A stretch of DNA of 64,000 bases from Acidobacteriota bacterium (GCA_963169195.1 CAUJDN010000115.1:33752-97751), one strand, 5' to 3'. Positions 28,550 to 37,918 are shown, counted from the first letter of the stretch. Notes: generated by a model not told the origin, from the letters alone. A program made the numbers and translations.

Positions 28550-29497
28550 TCATCGCCCGTACACGGGCACGAGGTAGATCTCCTCGAAGTCGAGGCCCGG
28601 CAGGTCGAGCGCGACCTCGAACTCCCAGAAGACCGGCCGCGGCCCGTGCAGACGGGTGGGCACGGCATCGGCCGGGGGGTCGAACCGCACCTCCTCGAGC
28701 CGGCCGTGCTCGAAGGCCGCCTCGTGGTCGAGATGCCACGTCGCGCTCCACGTCTCCTCCTGCACCAGGTGAGCGCTGCGGTTCCGGCCGCCGCCGCGGT
28801 GCTCGAATCGCTCCTCGACGGCGCGCAGCGTGAACCGTCCCCGGCGGGCACGGCCAATCCCGGCTGCCGGGCGCCAGCGGACGATCACGGCCTCCCCCAC
28901 CGCGTAGGGGAACCGCACGAACTCGACGCGCGAGCCACCGAACTTCAGGGCGACGGCCAGGCGGCGCAGGGTCTCGATCCAGGCCACCAGCAGCACGAGA
29001 TCGAACACGATCGTCAAGGCCTTCACCATCCACGGGCTGTCGGTGCCGAAGGCCCACCAGTTGAAGATGGCGATGAACAGCGTGAGGCCGGCCGCGCCGG
29101 CGACGGCCTTCACGGCGCGCGCCCATCGCGGCGCGGCGAACCCGCGCCGGTCCCAGGCATGATCGGCCAGCGCGGGTTGCCCGGGGTGCTCCCACGAGGC
29201 GTCGCGGGCCCGACGCTCCGCGCGGTGCTGGCGGATGGCCATGCCCCAGACGCCCGCGCCCGCGGCGGCAAAGACGAGGCCCATCGCGGTGAGCGTCCAC
29301 CAGGGCGCGTGGACATCGCCCGGACTCACCGGGATCACGCGCTGGCCGACGAGCGCGACGAACGTGCCGACGACGACGAACACCGCCCCGAACGCATAGG
29401 CGCCGGCCGCGGGAAAGCCGGTGTGCGAGCCGCGAGGCTCGGTCCGCCCCGGCAACCGCCGGCGCGCCGTGGACACCTCGAGCCGGTCGAGCGTCAT
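28550..29497 (-). CDS. Membrane protein of unknown function (DUF3592-like)
   Basis: A 315-residue inner-membrane protein with four hydrophobic helices (about residues 30-50, 66-88, 127-149 and 158-178) and a C-terminal soluble beta domain of about 130 residues (FPYAVGEAVIVRW onward). The layout resembles DUF3592-type proteins, which have paired helices and an extracytoplasmic beta domain, but the match is weak. ATG 29497 is used instead of the codon 12 nt earlier. It diverges from the P450 gene and converges with the lipoprotein gene. Confidence 0.55.
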   Translation of the reverse strand: MTLDRLEVSTARRRLPGRTEPRGSHTGFPAAGAYAFGAVFVVVGTFVALVGQRVIPVSPGDVHAPWWTLTAMGLVFAAAGAGVWGMAIRQHRAERRARDASWEHPGQPALADHAWDRRGFAAPRWARAVKAVAGAAGLTLFIAIFNWWAFGTDSPWMVKALTIVFDLVLLVAWIETLRRLAVALKFGGSRVEFVRFPYAVGEAVIVRWRPAAGIGRARRGRFTLRAVEERFEHRGGGRNRSAHLVQEETWSATWHLDHEAAFEHGRLEEVRFDPPADAVPTRLHGPRPVFWEFEVALDLPGLDFEEIYLVPVYGR

Positions 29498-29646
29498 GCG
29501 CCTCAGCATGCCTCACAGTCGCCTCGACGTCGAGCGGCCGGCAGCCGGCGAGGTCGAGCCGGCTACCGCGGCCACCCGGGTCCGGGCGGGCGGGCGCGCC
29601 GCGAAGCGCACGGCGACCGACTGCACCGCCCCGAGGGTTCCGGACG

Positions 29647-30813
29647 ATGAACGACGCCGAGACCCCGGATCCACGACCGGAGTGGGATCCGCAATCCCTG
29701 GACGTCCAGCGCGACCAGCGCGCGGCCTACGACCAGATGCGGCAACGCTGTCCGGTCGCCCACAGCGAGTTCCTCGGCTGGTCGCTGTTTCGGCATGCCG
29801 ACGTGGTCCGGGTGCTGCTCGACCACGAGACGTTCAGCAATGCCGTGTCGCAGCACCTGTCGGTCCCCAACGGGATGGACCCGCCGGAGCACACGGTGTA
29901 TCGGCAGATCATCGAGCCGTTCTTCTCGACGGCGCGCATGACCGCGTTCGAGCCGGTCTGCCGGGACCTGGCCGTGGCGCTGGTGCGCGACCTCTCATTG
30001 GCAGGCCCGGTGGAGTTCATGGCGAAGGTGGCCGTGCCGTTCGCCGTCCGCTCGCAATGCGCCTTTCTGGGCTGGCCGACGGCCCTGCAGGGCGTCCTGG
30101 CCCGGTGGACACGCCGCAACCACGAGGCCACGCTGGCGCAGGATCGCAAGGCCATGTCGGCGATCGCCGTCGAGTTCGAGGGCATCGTCGACGACCTGCT
30201 GGAGGCCCGACTCGAGGTCGGCGCCGGCCCGGAGGCGGATCTCACCGCGGCGCTGATGCACGAGAAGGTGTGGGGGCGAGCGCTCAGCCACGAGGAGATC
30301 GCGAGCATCCTGCGCAACTGGACGGTCGGCGAGATCGGCACCATCTCGGCGTCGGTGGGCATCCTGGCCGGGTTCCTGGCCGACCATCCCGACGTGCAGG
30401 CACACCTCCGGGGCCGACCCGACCTGCTCCCGGCCGCCATCGACGAGGTGCTGCGCCTCCACGGTCCGTTGGTCACGAACCGTCGTGTGACCACACGCCC
30501 CGTCGAGGTGGGCGGGCGCCCGATCGGGGCGGGCGAGCGCGTGTCCATCAACTGGATGTCGGCGAATCGGGACGAGCACGCGTTCGACGATCCGGCGACG
30601 TTCCGCCTGGACCGCGATCCCTCGAGGAATCTCCTGTACGGCGCGGGCATCCACGTCTGCCCGGGCGCGCCGCTCGCCCGCCTGGAGCTGCGCGTGTTCC
30701 TGGAGGAGCTGCTGGCCCGGACCGGGGACATCGCAACCGCACCGGACCGCCCGGCCACGCTGGCCGTCTACCCCGGCAGCGGGTACGCCCAACTGCCGCT
30801 GAGGATCTCATGA
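29647..30813 (+). CDS. Cytochrome P450
   Basis: A 388-residue soluble bacterial-type P450. The haem-binding loop is LLYGAGIHVCPGAPLARLE with the ligand C338; the ExxR motif is EVLR (in AAIDEVLRLHGPL); the K-helix and the FRLDRDPSRN meander are also present. The I-helix reads NWTVGEIGTISASV: the conserved Thr is there but the usual acidic residue just before it is replaced by Gly, so the oxygen-activation pair is atypical. Substrate unknown. Its stop overlaps the start of the giant exported cytochrome fusion (ATGA at 30810-30813), so the two are co-translated. No ferredoxin or ferredoxin reductase gene is adjacent. Confidence 0.9.
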   Translation: MNDAETPDPRPEWDPQSLDVQRDQRAAYDQMRQRCPVAHSEFLGWSLFRHADVVRVLLDHETFSNAVSQHLSVPNGMDPPEHTVYRQIIEPFFSTARMTAFEPVCRDLAVALVRDLSLAGPVEFMAKVAVPFAVRSQCAFLGWPTALQGVLARWTRRNHEATLAQDRKAMSAIAVEFEGIVDDLLEARLEVGAGPEADLTAALMHEKVWGRALSHEEIASILRNWTVGEIGTISASVGILAGFLADHPDVQAHLRGRPDLLPAAIDEVLRLHGPLVTNRRVTTRPVEVGGRPIGAGERVSINWMSANRDEHAFDDPATFRLDRDPSRNLLYGAGIHVCPGAPLARLELRVFLEELLARTGDIATAPDRPATLAVYPGSGYAQLPLRIS

Positions 30814-33800
30814 GCCTGCGTCCGTCCGTCCTGCTGTTCCTGTCCGCCGCCGTCCTCGGATCGGCTGCCGCCGCGTGGGCGAGCGGGATTCAGCCGCAGC
30901 CGCCGGAGAAGATCTTCGCGGCCTCCTGCTCGACGTGTCATGGCCCGCAGGGAGAAGGCGGAAAGTCCTGGGTGACCGGCATGCCGGCGCCGCGCATCGG
31001 CCCCCTGGCCATCCCGCGCGAGGCCGCCAGGACGGTGATTCGTCACGGCTCGTCCAACCACACCCTGCCCGGCTACAACGGGGCGATGCCGGGATTCGGC
31101 CCGGCCGAGATCACCGACGGCGAACTGGACCAGCTGCTGGCGTTCCTGGCCGAGCGCTGCCTGGAGGGCTGCCCGGCCCCCGCGCGCCCGGCCGGCACCG
31201 AGGTCAAGGTCGACATCCTCGACGCCGACCCGTGGTATTCGGACGGCGGCGCCGACAACAGGGCCGATCCGTACGACGACCCGCGGCGCGTCGTCCTGAC
31301 CGCGCGCCAGTTCCTCACCGTCACCAACACGGGCCGGACCTGGCACACCATGACCAGCGACGAGGCGGACAAGGACTCCGGCTTCATCGGGTACGCCGGC
31401 AACCTGGGGGAGGGCACGGGCTACTACTACGCCGAGCAGACCGACGACTTGAAGCCGGGCTGCCACCGCTACCAGTGCAAGCTGCACCCCTACATGCAGT
31501 TCGAGGTGTGCACCGACGGCCAGCAGCCGATGGAACCGACGCGAGCCTCGAAGGTGGCCATCGGCGTGCCGCCCGAGCCCGGGCAGGGCGAGATCTGGGT
31601 GAACGCGCAGAGCCAGGAGGAGAACCCCGGCGACACGACCGATGGCGCGATGCAGGTGCTCGACGCCGCCACCTGGCGCGTCGCCCAGTACGTTCCGGAC
31701 GTCGGCAACAACCCGCACAACGCCTGGCCCGGCCGGGACCGTGCCGGCCGCGAGTACGTGCTGACGGCCAACTGGCACGACAACAACCTGACGCTCATCG
31801 ACGCCGCCGCCAGGCGGGTGGCCGGCACCGCGCCGTTCGGGACCGCGCCGGCGCACGTGCAGGTGACGCCCGGCGCGACCTCCCGCTGGTTCGTCACCGT
31901 CATGGGGGGTTCGGCGGTGCAGGAAGTGGATCTCGACCAGGTCAAGGCCGGCCGGGATCCCACCATCGGCACGCCGATCCGCGGCGAGTTCTCCCCGCAC
32001 GGGATCTGGTTCTGCGACGACGGCGACCACTTCGTGACCGCCAACACGCTCGCCAACACGATGTCCCTGTACTCGGCCGACAGCCGGATGCAGCAGGCCT
32101 CCGCCGGGACGGGCGGCACCAATCCGCTGGCCTCGGCCGTGTTCTCGGGATATGGCCCGGGGGGCTGCGCGCGCGCGTACAGCAACAACGCCGGCACCGC
32201 GTCGGTCTCGGTCTTCGACATCGACCCGGTGGCGGGCACCATCGCCCGCAACACCCGCGTCGTGCCGGCGCACCTCCGCGACGCGGCCGGCAACCTCAAG
32301 CTGCGCGACACGTCCGCGTCTCCGGTGCGCTGGGTCTCGATGCCCATCCAGACACCGGTGAGCCCGCCCGACGCGACGGCCCACGGCCGCTTCATGGTGA
32401 CCGCGAACAAGGGATCGTTCAACGTCTCCATCACGGCGCTCGACGACCGCGGTGACCCGACGGCCATCTACACGTTCCCGGCCGGCCTCGGCGCGCACGG
32501 CGTCACCTTCGGCCGCAAGGCCCGGTGCGACGACGGGTCGTCCACCTGCTACTACGCCTACGTCACCAATACCTTCGAGGACTACGTGAGCGTGTACGAC
32601 CTCGAGCGCGTGTCGATCGCCGGCCCGCCCGGATCGGCCACCGAGCTGGTGAGCCTCGAGGGATACGGGGCGCAGGCGCTCTGCAAGCAACCGGCCTGCG
32701 TCGTGCCCATCACCACGTTCTGTCCCGACTGCCGGGACGGCGCCCATGCCGGCGACGTGCCGCTCCGCCTCACCACGACCGGCAAGTACACCCTGCTCAA
32801 GGAGCACGTCTGGATCGATCCGCTGCGCAAGCCGCTGGATCTCGTCCTGGATCTGAAGATCAACACGGGCGCCCAGGGCATCGTCGTGCCGTGGACCACC
32901 TGGAACCCGCCCACGCCCGCACCGGCGCTCACCGGCTTCGCACCGGGCGGCGGCAGCAGCGGCACCATGGTCTTCGTCTCGGGCCGTGGCTTCGACGCCG
33001 CGCCGGGGGCCAGCCGTGTCGCGATTGGCGGGGTCCCCGTGCCGCTCGTCAAGGTGATGGACGCCTCGCTGCTGTTCTTCGTGGTGCCGCCCGGCAACCC
33101 GAAGGGGCCCATCACCGTCACGACCGCGGGAGGCCGGGCCACCAGCCCGACTCCGTTCGGCGCCCCGCAGCAGGATCTGGCCGTCACGGGCGTCTGGCCC
33201 GCCGCGGCCAGGAACGGGCAGTCCGCGTTCGTGTTCGGCTCGGGATACGTGGCGGGCACGGGCAACACGACCGTGACGCTCAACGGCGCAGAGGCACCGG
33301 CGGTACACGTGCTCGGCCCGAGCCTGCTCGTCTTCCAGGTCCCGGAGGGCGTCGGCTCGGGGCCGCTGAAGGTGGCCACCAGGGCGACGTCCGGCGACAG
33401 CGCCACGGCATGGGTCACCATCGCCCCCGACGATGGGTACGGCGGCACGTGGGTCAGGCCCGCCGAGTCGACGATCGCGGCGAGCGAGCAGGGTGCGCTC
33501 ATCCGCTATGGCCGCGAACTCGTGACGCGGACCCACGAGTCCTTCAACGTGCGCAAGGTCCGGCCTGGCTACTCGACCGGCAACGACCTGAACTGTACCA
33601 GTTGCCACATGGGTGAAGGCATGGCGGCATCATCGTCGCCCTGGGGAGCGGTGGCCGCCAAGTACGCCGGGCGCGGACCGTATTTCGCGCGCGCCGGAAG
33701 GCACCTCGACACGGCCGGCCGGATCCAGGGATGCCTGCAGCGCTCGATGAACGCGCAGTCGCAGGTGTTGCCGACCGACAGCCGCGAGATGCGGGCCATG

Positions 33801-34442
33801 GTCGCCTACTTCGAGTGGCTCGGGACGGGCATGAAGGCGGCGGAGTGGACGGCGGTCAAGGGGCAGGGCTTCCCGACCGTCCCCCTGCTGAACCGCCCGG
33901 CCGACCCGGTACGGGGCGAGCGGATCTACGCCGCCTACTGCGCCAGCTGCCACGGAAAGGACGGCCAGGGCCTGACGCAGGTGACCGGCACGGTCGTCCC
34001 GCCGCTCTGGGGCCCACGGAGCTTCAACGACGGCGCCGGCATGTTCCGCGCCGCCACCGGCGTCACGTTCATTCGGGCCAACATGCCGCTCGGCAAGGCC
34101 GTCCCGTGGGACGAATCGACGCAGCTCAGCGTCGAGGACGCCTGGGACGTGACCAGCTACGTCGTCTTCCAGGATCGGCCGGTCTGGCACCGACAGGCCA
34201 GCGACTGGTCGTGTACCAACCGCGGACCGGACGGCGTGCCGGACTGGATGCGGAAGGCGCCCGATGCCGGGTACGGCCCGTACCGTCCCCGATGGAACGG
34301 CACGGAGTACACGTGCGACGAGGCCGCCCCTCCGGTGTTCGACGAGGCCACGCACAAGTACGGGCCCTGGCAGAAGATGCGGGCCCTCCAGTCGCAGATC
34401 ATCAAGGACTTCACGGCGTGCGGCCGCAGTCCCTGTCCGTAG
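30810..34442 (+). CDS. Giant exported fusion: cytochrome c, cupredoxin, propeller, two TIG domains, TsdA-like dihaem cytochrome
   Basis: A 1210-residue exported protein (signal peptide about 1-25). Domains in order: class I cytochrome c with CSTCH at 40-44; a cupredoxin-like domain with copper ligands WHT (H179) and CKLHPYM (C223, H226, M229); a YVTN/lactonase-type beta-propeller (about 260-690); two IPT/TIG immunoglobulin-like domains (about 704-787 and 793-870); and a C-terminal dihaem cytochrome with CTSCH (929-933) and CASCH (1044-1048) whose RSMN, EMRAMVAYFEWL and PPLWGPRSFNDGAGM segments match thiosulfate dehydrogenase (TsdA). It should act in the periplasm or at the cell surface as a multi-centre electron-transfer or oxidase enzyme. 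Coupled to the P450 by a 4-nt overlap. Confidence 0.85.
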   Translation: MSLRPSVLLFLSAAVLGSAAAAWASGIQPQPPEKIFAASCSTCHGPQGEGGKSWVTGMPAPRIGPLAIPREAARTVIRHGSSNHTLPGYNGAMPGFGPAEITDGELDQLLAFLAERCLEGCPAPARPAGTEVKVDILDADPWYSDGGADNRADPYDDPRRVVLTARQFLTVTNTGRTWHTMTSDEADKDSGFIGYAGNLGEGTGYYYAEQTDDLKPGCHRYQCKLHPYMQFEVCTDGQQPMEPTRASKVAIGVPPEPGQGEIWVNAQSQEENPGDTTDGAMQVLDAATWRVAQYVPDVGNNPHNAWPGRDRAGREYVLTANWHDNNLTLIDAAARRVAGTAPFGTAPAHVQVTPGATSRWFVTVMGGSAVQEVDLDQVKAGRDPTIGTPIRGEFSPHGIWFCDDGDHFVTANTLANTMSLYSADSRMQQASAGTGGTNPLASAVFSGYGPGGCARAYSNNAGTASVSVFDIDPVAGTIARNTRVVPAHLRDAAGNLKLRDTSASPVRWVSMPIQTPVSPPDATAHGRFMVTANKGSFNVSITALDDRGDPTAIYTFPAGLGAHGVTFGRKARCDDGSSTCYYAYVTNTFEDYVSVYDLERVSIAGPPGSATELVSLEGYGAQALCKQPACVVPITTFCPDCRDGAHAGDVPLRLTTTGKYTLLKEHVWIDPLRKPLDLVLDLKINTGAQGIVVPWTTWNPPTPAPALTGFAPGGGSSGTMVFVSGRGFDAAPGASRVAIGGVPVPLVKVMDASLLFFVVPPGNPKGPITVTTAGGRATSPTPFGAPQQDLAVTGVWPAAARNGQSAFVFGSGYVAGTGNTTVTLNGAEAPAVHVLGPSLLVFQVPEGVGSGPLKVATRATSGDSATAWVTIAPDDGYGGTWVRPAESTIAASEQGALIRYGRELVTRTHESFNVRKVRPGYSTGNDLNCTSCHMGEGMAASSSPWGAVAAKYAGRGPYFARAGRHLDTAGRIQGCLQRSMNAQSQVLPTDSREMRAMVAYFEWLGTGMKAAEWTAVKGQGFPTVPLLNRPADPVRGERIYAAYCASCHGKDGQGLTQVTGTVVPPLWGPRSFNDGAGMFRAATGVTFIRANMPLGKAVPWDESTQLSVEDAWDVTSYVVFQDRPVWHRQASDWSCTNRGPDGVPDWMRKAPDAGYGPYRPRWNGTEYTCDEAAPPVFDEATHKYGPWQKMRALQSQIIKDFTACGRSPCP

Positions 34443-34465
34443 CCACGCGCCCCCGGGGCCGGCCC

Positions 34466-35050
34466 GTGTCTGGCGGCGCGACCGCGGCGCCGGTGGCCGT
34501 CCTGCTGCTGGTCGCGCTGGCCGCCGGGCCATCGGGACAGACCCGGGCGAGCCAGGTGCCGGACCTGCCCGAGACCGTCGCCCGCGTCAACGGCGTCGCC
34601 ATCGCGCGCGGCGAGCTCGAGGCCCGTCTCGTGCAGAGCCGCTCGATGAACCCGGAGCGCTTCGACCGCATGGCGGACGCCGAACGTGCGAGCGCCATGG
34701 CGCGGACGCTGGACGACATGATCGTGCGTGAAGTCCAGGTCCAGGAAGCGCGGCGGCGCGGCCTGATCGTCGCCGACGGGGAGATGGCGGCCGATCTCGA
34801 GGCGCTGGCGGCGATGGCCCGCACGCGCGGCGGGCTGGATCGGCTGCTGGCCGAGTACGGCATCACGCTGGATCAGTGGAAGGAGGAGACCCGGCGGAAT
34901 CTCCTGATCCGGAAGCTGGAGCGCGCCGAGGCCGCGAGCCTGTCGGCGGAGGATCGGGATCGGCAGTGGCCGGCCCGTCGCCGCGCGTGGCTGCGCGGCC
35001 TGGTGGAGGCCGCCGACATCTGGCGCTGGACGCCGGGGGTCGCGCCGTAG
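34466..35050 (+). CDS. SurA-N-like exported protein lacking a PPIase domain
   Basis: A 194-residue protein with a signal-like hydrophobic start (GTG 34466, APVAVLLLVALAAGPSGQ) followed by a SurA/trigger-factor-type helical chaperone domain: VARVNGVAIARGELEARL is the classic SurA-N strand/helix, then long amphipathic helices rich in Ala, Arg and Glu. The parvulin PPIase domain that normally follows is missing; the protein ends about 20 residues after the helical domain. It follows the giant cytochrome fusion by 23 nt and may help fold or export it. The start is uncertain. Confidence 0.65.
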   Translation: MSGGATAAPVAVLLLVALAAGPSGQTRASQVPDLPETVARVNGVAIARGELEARLVQSRSMNPERFDRMADAERASAMARTLDDMIVREVQVQEARRRGLIVADGEMAADLEALAAMARTRGGLDRLLAEYGITLDQWKEETRRNLLIRKLERAEAASLSAEDRDRQWPARRRAWLRGLVEAADIWRWTPGVAP

Positions 35051-35051
35051 A

Positions 35052-35096
35052 CGCCCGATCGGGCGCCTCCCTCGACGGCGCGCCGGGCGGCGCGCC
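35052..35096. terminator. Strong hairpins between convergent genes
   Basis: Two perfect GC-only structures lie between the convergent stops: the 14-bp palindrome CGCCCGATCGGGCG (35052-35065) and GGCGCGCC (35077-35084) paired with GGCGCGCC (35089-35096) around a 4-nt loop. There is no T-run, so this would be a non-canonical or bidirectional terminator. Confidence 0.45.
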
Positions 35097-35122
35097 AGGC
35101 CTTGGCCTTCGTCCCCGGAGGG

Positions 35123-36154
35123 CTATCCCAGCCAGTCGGGTTCCCAGGTGGCGTCGAACACGCGCAGCAGGTTGCCTCCGAGCAGCTTCGCGATGTCCTC
35201 GTCCGACCAGCCGTGCGCGCAGAGCTTCTCGACCAGCCACGGGAAGTCCCCGATGCCGTTGAAGTCGGCCGGCTGGCGGTTGTTGGTGTCCGGCGGCCGG
35301 GCCTCGCGGTCGAACGCGTCGGTCACCGCGCCGTAGGGCAGCGCGTCCGGATCCGGGTCGTGGCGCGGATACGCGCCCATCGTCCCCATCGAGTCGGTCG
35401 AGACGCCCACGTGATCGATGCCGAGCAGGCTGACGGCATGGTCCACGCCGCGCAGCCAGTCGTCCAGCGTCGGCATGCCCGGCGTGCCGCGCCAGATGAG
35501 CGGCGCCCAGGTCGTGACGCACACCACGCCGCCCAGCGCCGCCACCGCGCGCATCTGCTCGTCGTCGATGTTCCTCGGGTTGTCGACCACCGCCTTCGGG
35601 TTCGAGTGCGAGGCGATCAGCGGGCGCGTGGCCACGGCGCACGCGTCGAGGAACGTGCGGCGTCCCGCGTGCGTGAGATCGATGGTGATACCGATCCGCT
35701 CCATCTCGCGCACCATGACGCGGCCGAGCTGGCTGAGGCCCCCGTCGTGCCGTTCGAGGCAGCCGTCGCCCAGCAGGTTCTTCTCGTTGTAGGTGAGCTG
35801 GCACACGCGCAGCCCGAGCTGTTTCCACAGGAGCAGGTTGGCCGGGTCCGAGCCGATGAAGAGCGAATCCTGCGAGAGCAGGATGTGGGCCATCTTCCCT
35901 TCCGCCTTCGCCCGGCGAATCGCCGCGGGCGAATCGGCCAGGCAGAACGTGGGCTCCTGGTGGATGACCCGCAGGAACTCCCGTACGCGCGGGAAGGTCG
36001 CGGCGGCGTCCTCGTTCGGCATGGGGATGGTGAGGGCCACGGCGGTGAGGCCCGACCGGTCGGTGCGGTCCGTGCGGCGGAGCAGGTACTGCACGCAGGG
36101 ATCGATGATGATCGACTCGCGATGGAGTCGGGCGGCACGGTCGCTGATGGTCAT
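35123..36154 (-). CDS. M19 (renal dipeptidase) family protein with an altered metal site
   Basis: A 343-residue homologue of membrane/renal dipeptidase, a TIM-barrel metallopeptidase. The second metal site is intact: ITIDLTHAGR (His), PLIASHSNP (His), RNIDD (Arg) and VGVSTDSMG (Asp). The N-terminal DGHxD motif that supplies the first zinc site is replaced by IIIDPCVQY (residues 15-23), and the bridging-Glu motif (EGGH in active enzymes) reads LSQDSLF. So up to three ligands of one metal are missing, and normal dipeptidase activity is doubtful. ATG 36154 chosen. It has no signal peptide. It diverges from the aconitase X genes. Confidence 0.8.
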   Translation of the reverse strand: MTISDRAARLHRESIIIDPCVQYLLRRTDRTDRSGLTAVALTIPMPNEDAAATFPRVREFLRVIHQEPTFCLADSPAAIRRAKAEGKMAHILLSQDSLFIGSDPANLLLWKQLGLRVCQLTYNEKNLLGDGCLERHDGGLSQLGRVMVREMERIGITIDLTHAGRRTFLDACAVATRPLIASHSNPKAVVDNPRNIDDEQMRAVAALGGVVCVTTWAPLIWRGTPGMPTLDDWLRGVDHAVSLLGIDHVGVSTDSMGTMGAYPRHDPDPDALPYGAVTDAFDREARPPDTNNRQPADFNGIGDFPWLVEKLCAHGWSDEDIAKLLGGNLLRVFDATWEPDWLG

Positions 36155-36220
36155 GGGAGGTCGGGGCAACGAGGCGCTGCCGATTCTACTACCCGACGAG
36201 GAGACGGGCCCACAGGCTGC

Positions 36221-36226
36221 TAAGCT
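36221..36226 (+). promoter_or_regulatory. Putative -10 box at leaderless spacing
   Basis: TAAGCT ends 5 nt before the GTG start at 36232. No ribosome binding site can fit, suggesting a leaderless mRNA for the aconitase X operon. Confidence 0.35.
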
Positions 36227-36231
36227 GTGGC

Positions 36232-37503
36232 GTGCCCCTGCGGCTCGACGCCGACGAACGCGCCTGGCTGGACGGCGCCGCCGGCCCGGCGCGGCGCCTC
36301 GCGATGCGCCTGATCGTGCATGCCGCGCGAAATGCCCGGGCCGAGCGGCTTCGACCCATCACGCGCGCACACGTGGACGGGTGCCTCTACCACGGGCCGG
36401 TCAGCGTGGACTTCGCGCGCACCCTCGCCGACGCCGGGGCGCGCGTGGTGGTGCCGACCACGCTCAACGTCAGTGCCATCGACCATCTCCATCCGGATCT
36501 CTTCCGCGGCGCGGCACGCATCGCCGACGGGGCGCGGGCCCTGCGGCGCGCGTACGCGGCGATGGGATGCCGGCAGACCTGGACCTGCGCGCCGTACCAG
36601 CTGCCGGATCGGCCCGCATTCGGCGAACAGATCGCGTGGGCCGAATCGAATGCGATTGTCTTCGCCAACAGCGTGCTCGGGGCCCGTACCGAGCGCTACG
36701 GCGATTTCATCGACATCGCCGCGGCCATCACCGGCCGCGTGCCCGATGCCGGCCTGCACCGCGACGAGGGCCGGCACGCCCGCGTCCTCGTCCAGGTCCG
36801 GGGGGTGTCGGCCACCGAACGGACGCGCGATCTCTTCTTCGCCGCGCTCGGCCATCAGGTCGGCCTCGCCGTCGGCGGCGCCATCCCGGTCATCGAGGGC
36901 GTGGACCACGCGGCCGAGGACGATCTGAAGGCCCTCGGCGCGGCCGCGGCCTCCTCGGGCGCTGTCGCCATGTTCCACGTCGCCGGTGTCACCCCCGAAG
37001 CGCCGACGGTGGCGGCCGCCCTGGGCGGCCGTCCACCGGAGCGCGTCGTGCGGATGGGGCCGGCAGACCTGGCCGCGGCCTTGCGCGCGCTCGGCGGCGA
37101 CACCGACGCGCCCCTGGGTGCCGTCTGCCTCGGCACGCCGCACTTCTCGGTGGCCGAGTTCCGCCGCCTGCGCGCCGCGCTGGCCGGGCGCCCCATCGAC
37201 TCGTCGGTGCGGCTCTACGTCTCCACCGGCCGCGACGTGCTGGCGGCGGTGGCGGCCGAGGGCTGGGCGGACGACCTTCGTGCGGCGGGCGTCACCCTCG
37301 TCACCGACACGTGCACCTACCTCACGCCCATCCTCGAGCCGCGGCCGGGCGCGGTGATGACCAACTCGGCGAAGTGGGCGTGGTACGCCCCCGGCAATCT
37401 CGGCTGCCAGGTGGTGTTCGCGTCGCTGGAGGCCTGCGTCGAGTCGGCCGTGCGCGGGCGCGTCTGTCACGACCCGGCCATGCGGGAGTTGACCGGTGCC
37501 TGA
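36232..37503 (+). CDS. Aconitase X, catalytic (large) subunit
   Basis: A 423-residue protein of the aconitase X catalytic family (formerly DUF521). Typical stretches are HVDGCLYHGPVSVDFA near the N-terminus, the QTWTCAPYQLPDRPAFGEQIAWAESNAIVFANSVLGART block around residues 115-155, and VTDTCTYLTPI followed by TNSAKWAWYAPG near the end, containing the conserved cysteines. AcnX enzymes dehydrate cis-3-hydroxyproline in bacteria or mevalonate 5-phosphate in archaea. The start is GTG 36232, just after a TAAGCT box. It overlaps the small subunit gene by 8 nt. Substrate not provable here; no proline-metabolism gene adjoins it. Confidence 0.88.
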   Translation: MPLRLDADERAWLDGAAGPARRLAMRLIVHAARNARAERLRPITRAHVDGCLYHGPVSVDFARTLADAGARVVVPTTLNVSAIDHLHPDLFRGAARIADGARALRRAYAAMGCRQTWTCAPYQLPDRPAFGEQIAWAESNAIVFANSVLGARTERYGDFIDIAAAITGRVPDAGLHRDEGRHARVLVQVRGVSATERTRDLFFAALGHQVGLAVGGAIPVIEGVDHAAEDDLKALGAAAASSGAVAMFHVAGVTPEAPTVAAALGGRPPERVVRMGPADLAAALRALGGDTDAPLGAVCLGTPHFSVAEFRRLRAALAGRPIDSSVRLYVSTGRDVLAAVAAEGWADDLRAAGVTLVTDTCTYLTPILEPRPGAVMTNSAKWAWYAPGNLGCQVVFASLEACVESAVRGRVCHDPAMRELTGA

Positions 37504-37918
37504 GGTCCTGCACGCGGGACGCGGCGCCGGTGCGGTGGTCGTCCTGGACGCGCCGCTCAGTTTCTGGGGCGGCGTGGACGAAGCGGAGGGCACGGTCATC
37601 GACGTGCACCATCCGCAGCGGGGCGCCCCGCTGGCCGGCCGCGTCCTCGTCATGCCCGCGGGCCGCGGGTCCAGTTCCAGTTCGAGTGTGCTGGCCGAGC
37701 TCATCCGGAACGGGCACGCGCCCGCGGCCATCCTGCTGCGCGAGGCCGACCCGATCCTGGCGATGGGCGCGCTGGTGGCCGCCGAGCTGTACGGCCGCCA
37801 GGTGCCCGTGGTGGTGCTCGAGCCCGACGCCTACGCCGCCGCCGCGCGGGCGGCACGCCTCGCCGTCACGGCGCCCGAAGGCGACGACGCGCGGCTGGTG
37901 CCGCTGCCGGCACCGTGA
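37496..37918 (+). CDS. Aconitase X, swivel (small) subunit
   Basis: A 140-residue protein of the AcnX small-subunit family (formerly DUF126), which forms the swivelling lid of aconitase-type enzymes. Recognisable parts are LSFWGGVDEAEGTVIDVHHPQRGAPLAGRVLVMPAGRGSSSSSSVLAELI, with the serine-rich loop that binds substrate carboxylates, and AAILLREADPILAMGALVAAELY. GTG 37496 start overlaps the large subunit, so both are made together; in some bacteria the two are fused in one chain. Confidence 0.9.
   Translation: MPEVLHAGRGAGAVVVLDAPLSFWGGVDEAEGTVIDVHHPQRGAPLAGRVLVMPAGRGSSSSSSVLAELIRNGHAPAAILLREADPILAMGALVAAELYGRQVPVVVLEPDAYAAAARAARLAVTAPEGDDARLVPLPAP

Noticed and set aside
29421..30809. A 463-codon N-terminal extension of the giant cytochrome fusion
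   Set aside because: This part is the out-of-frame shadow of the P450 gene. The fusion has a proper signal peptide starting at 30810 and a 4-nt overlap with the P450 stop.
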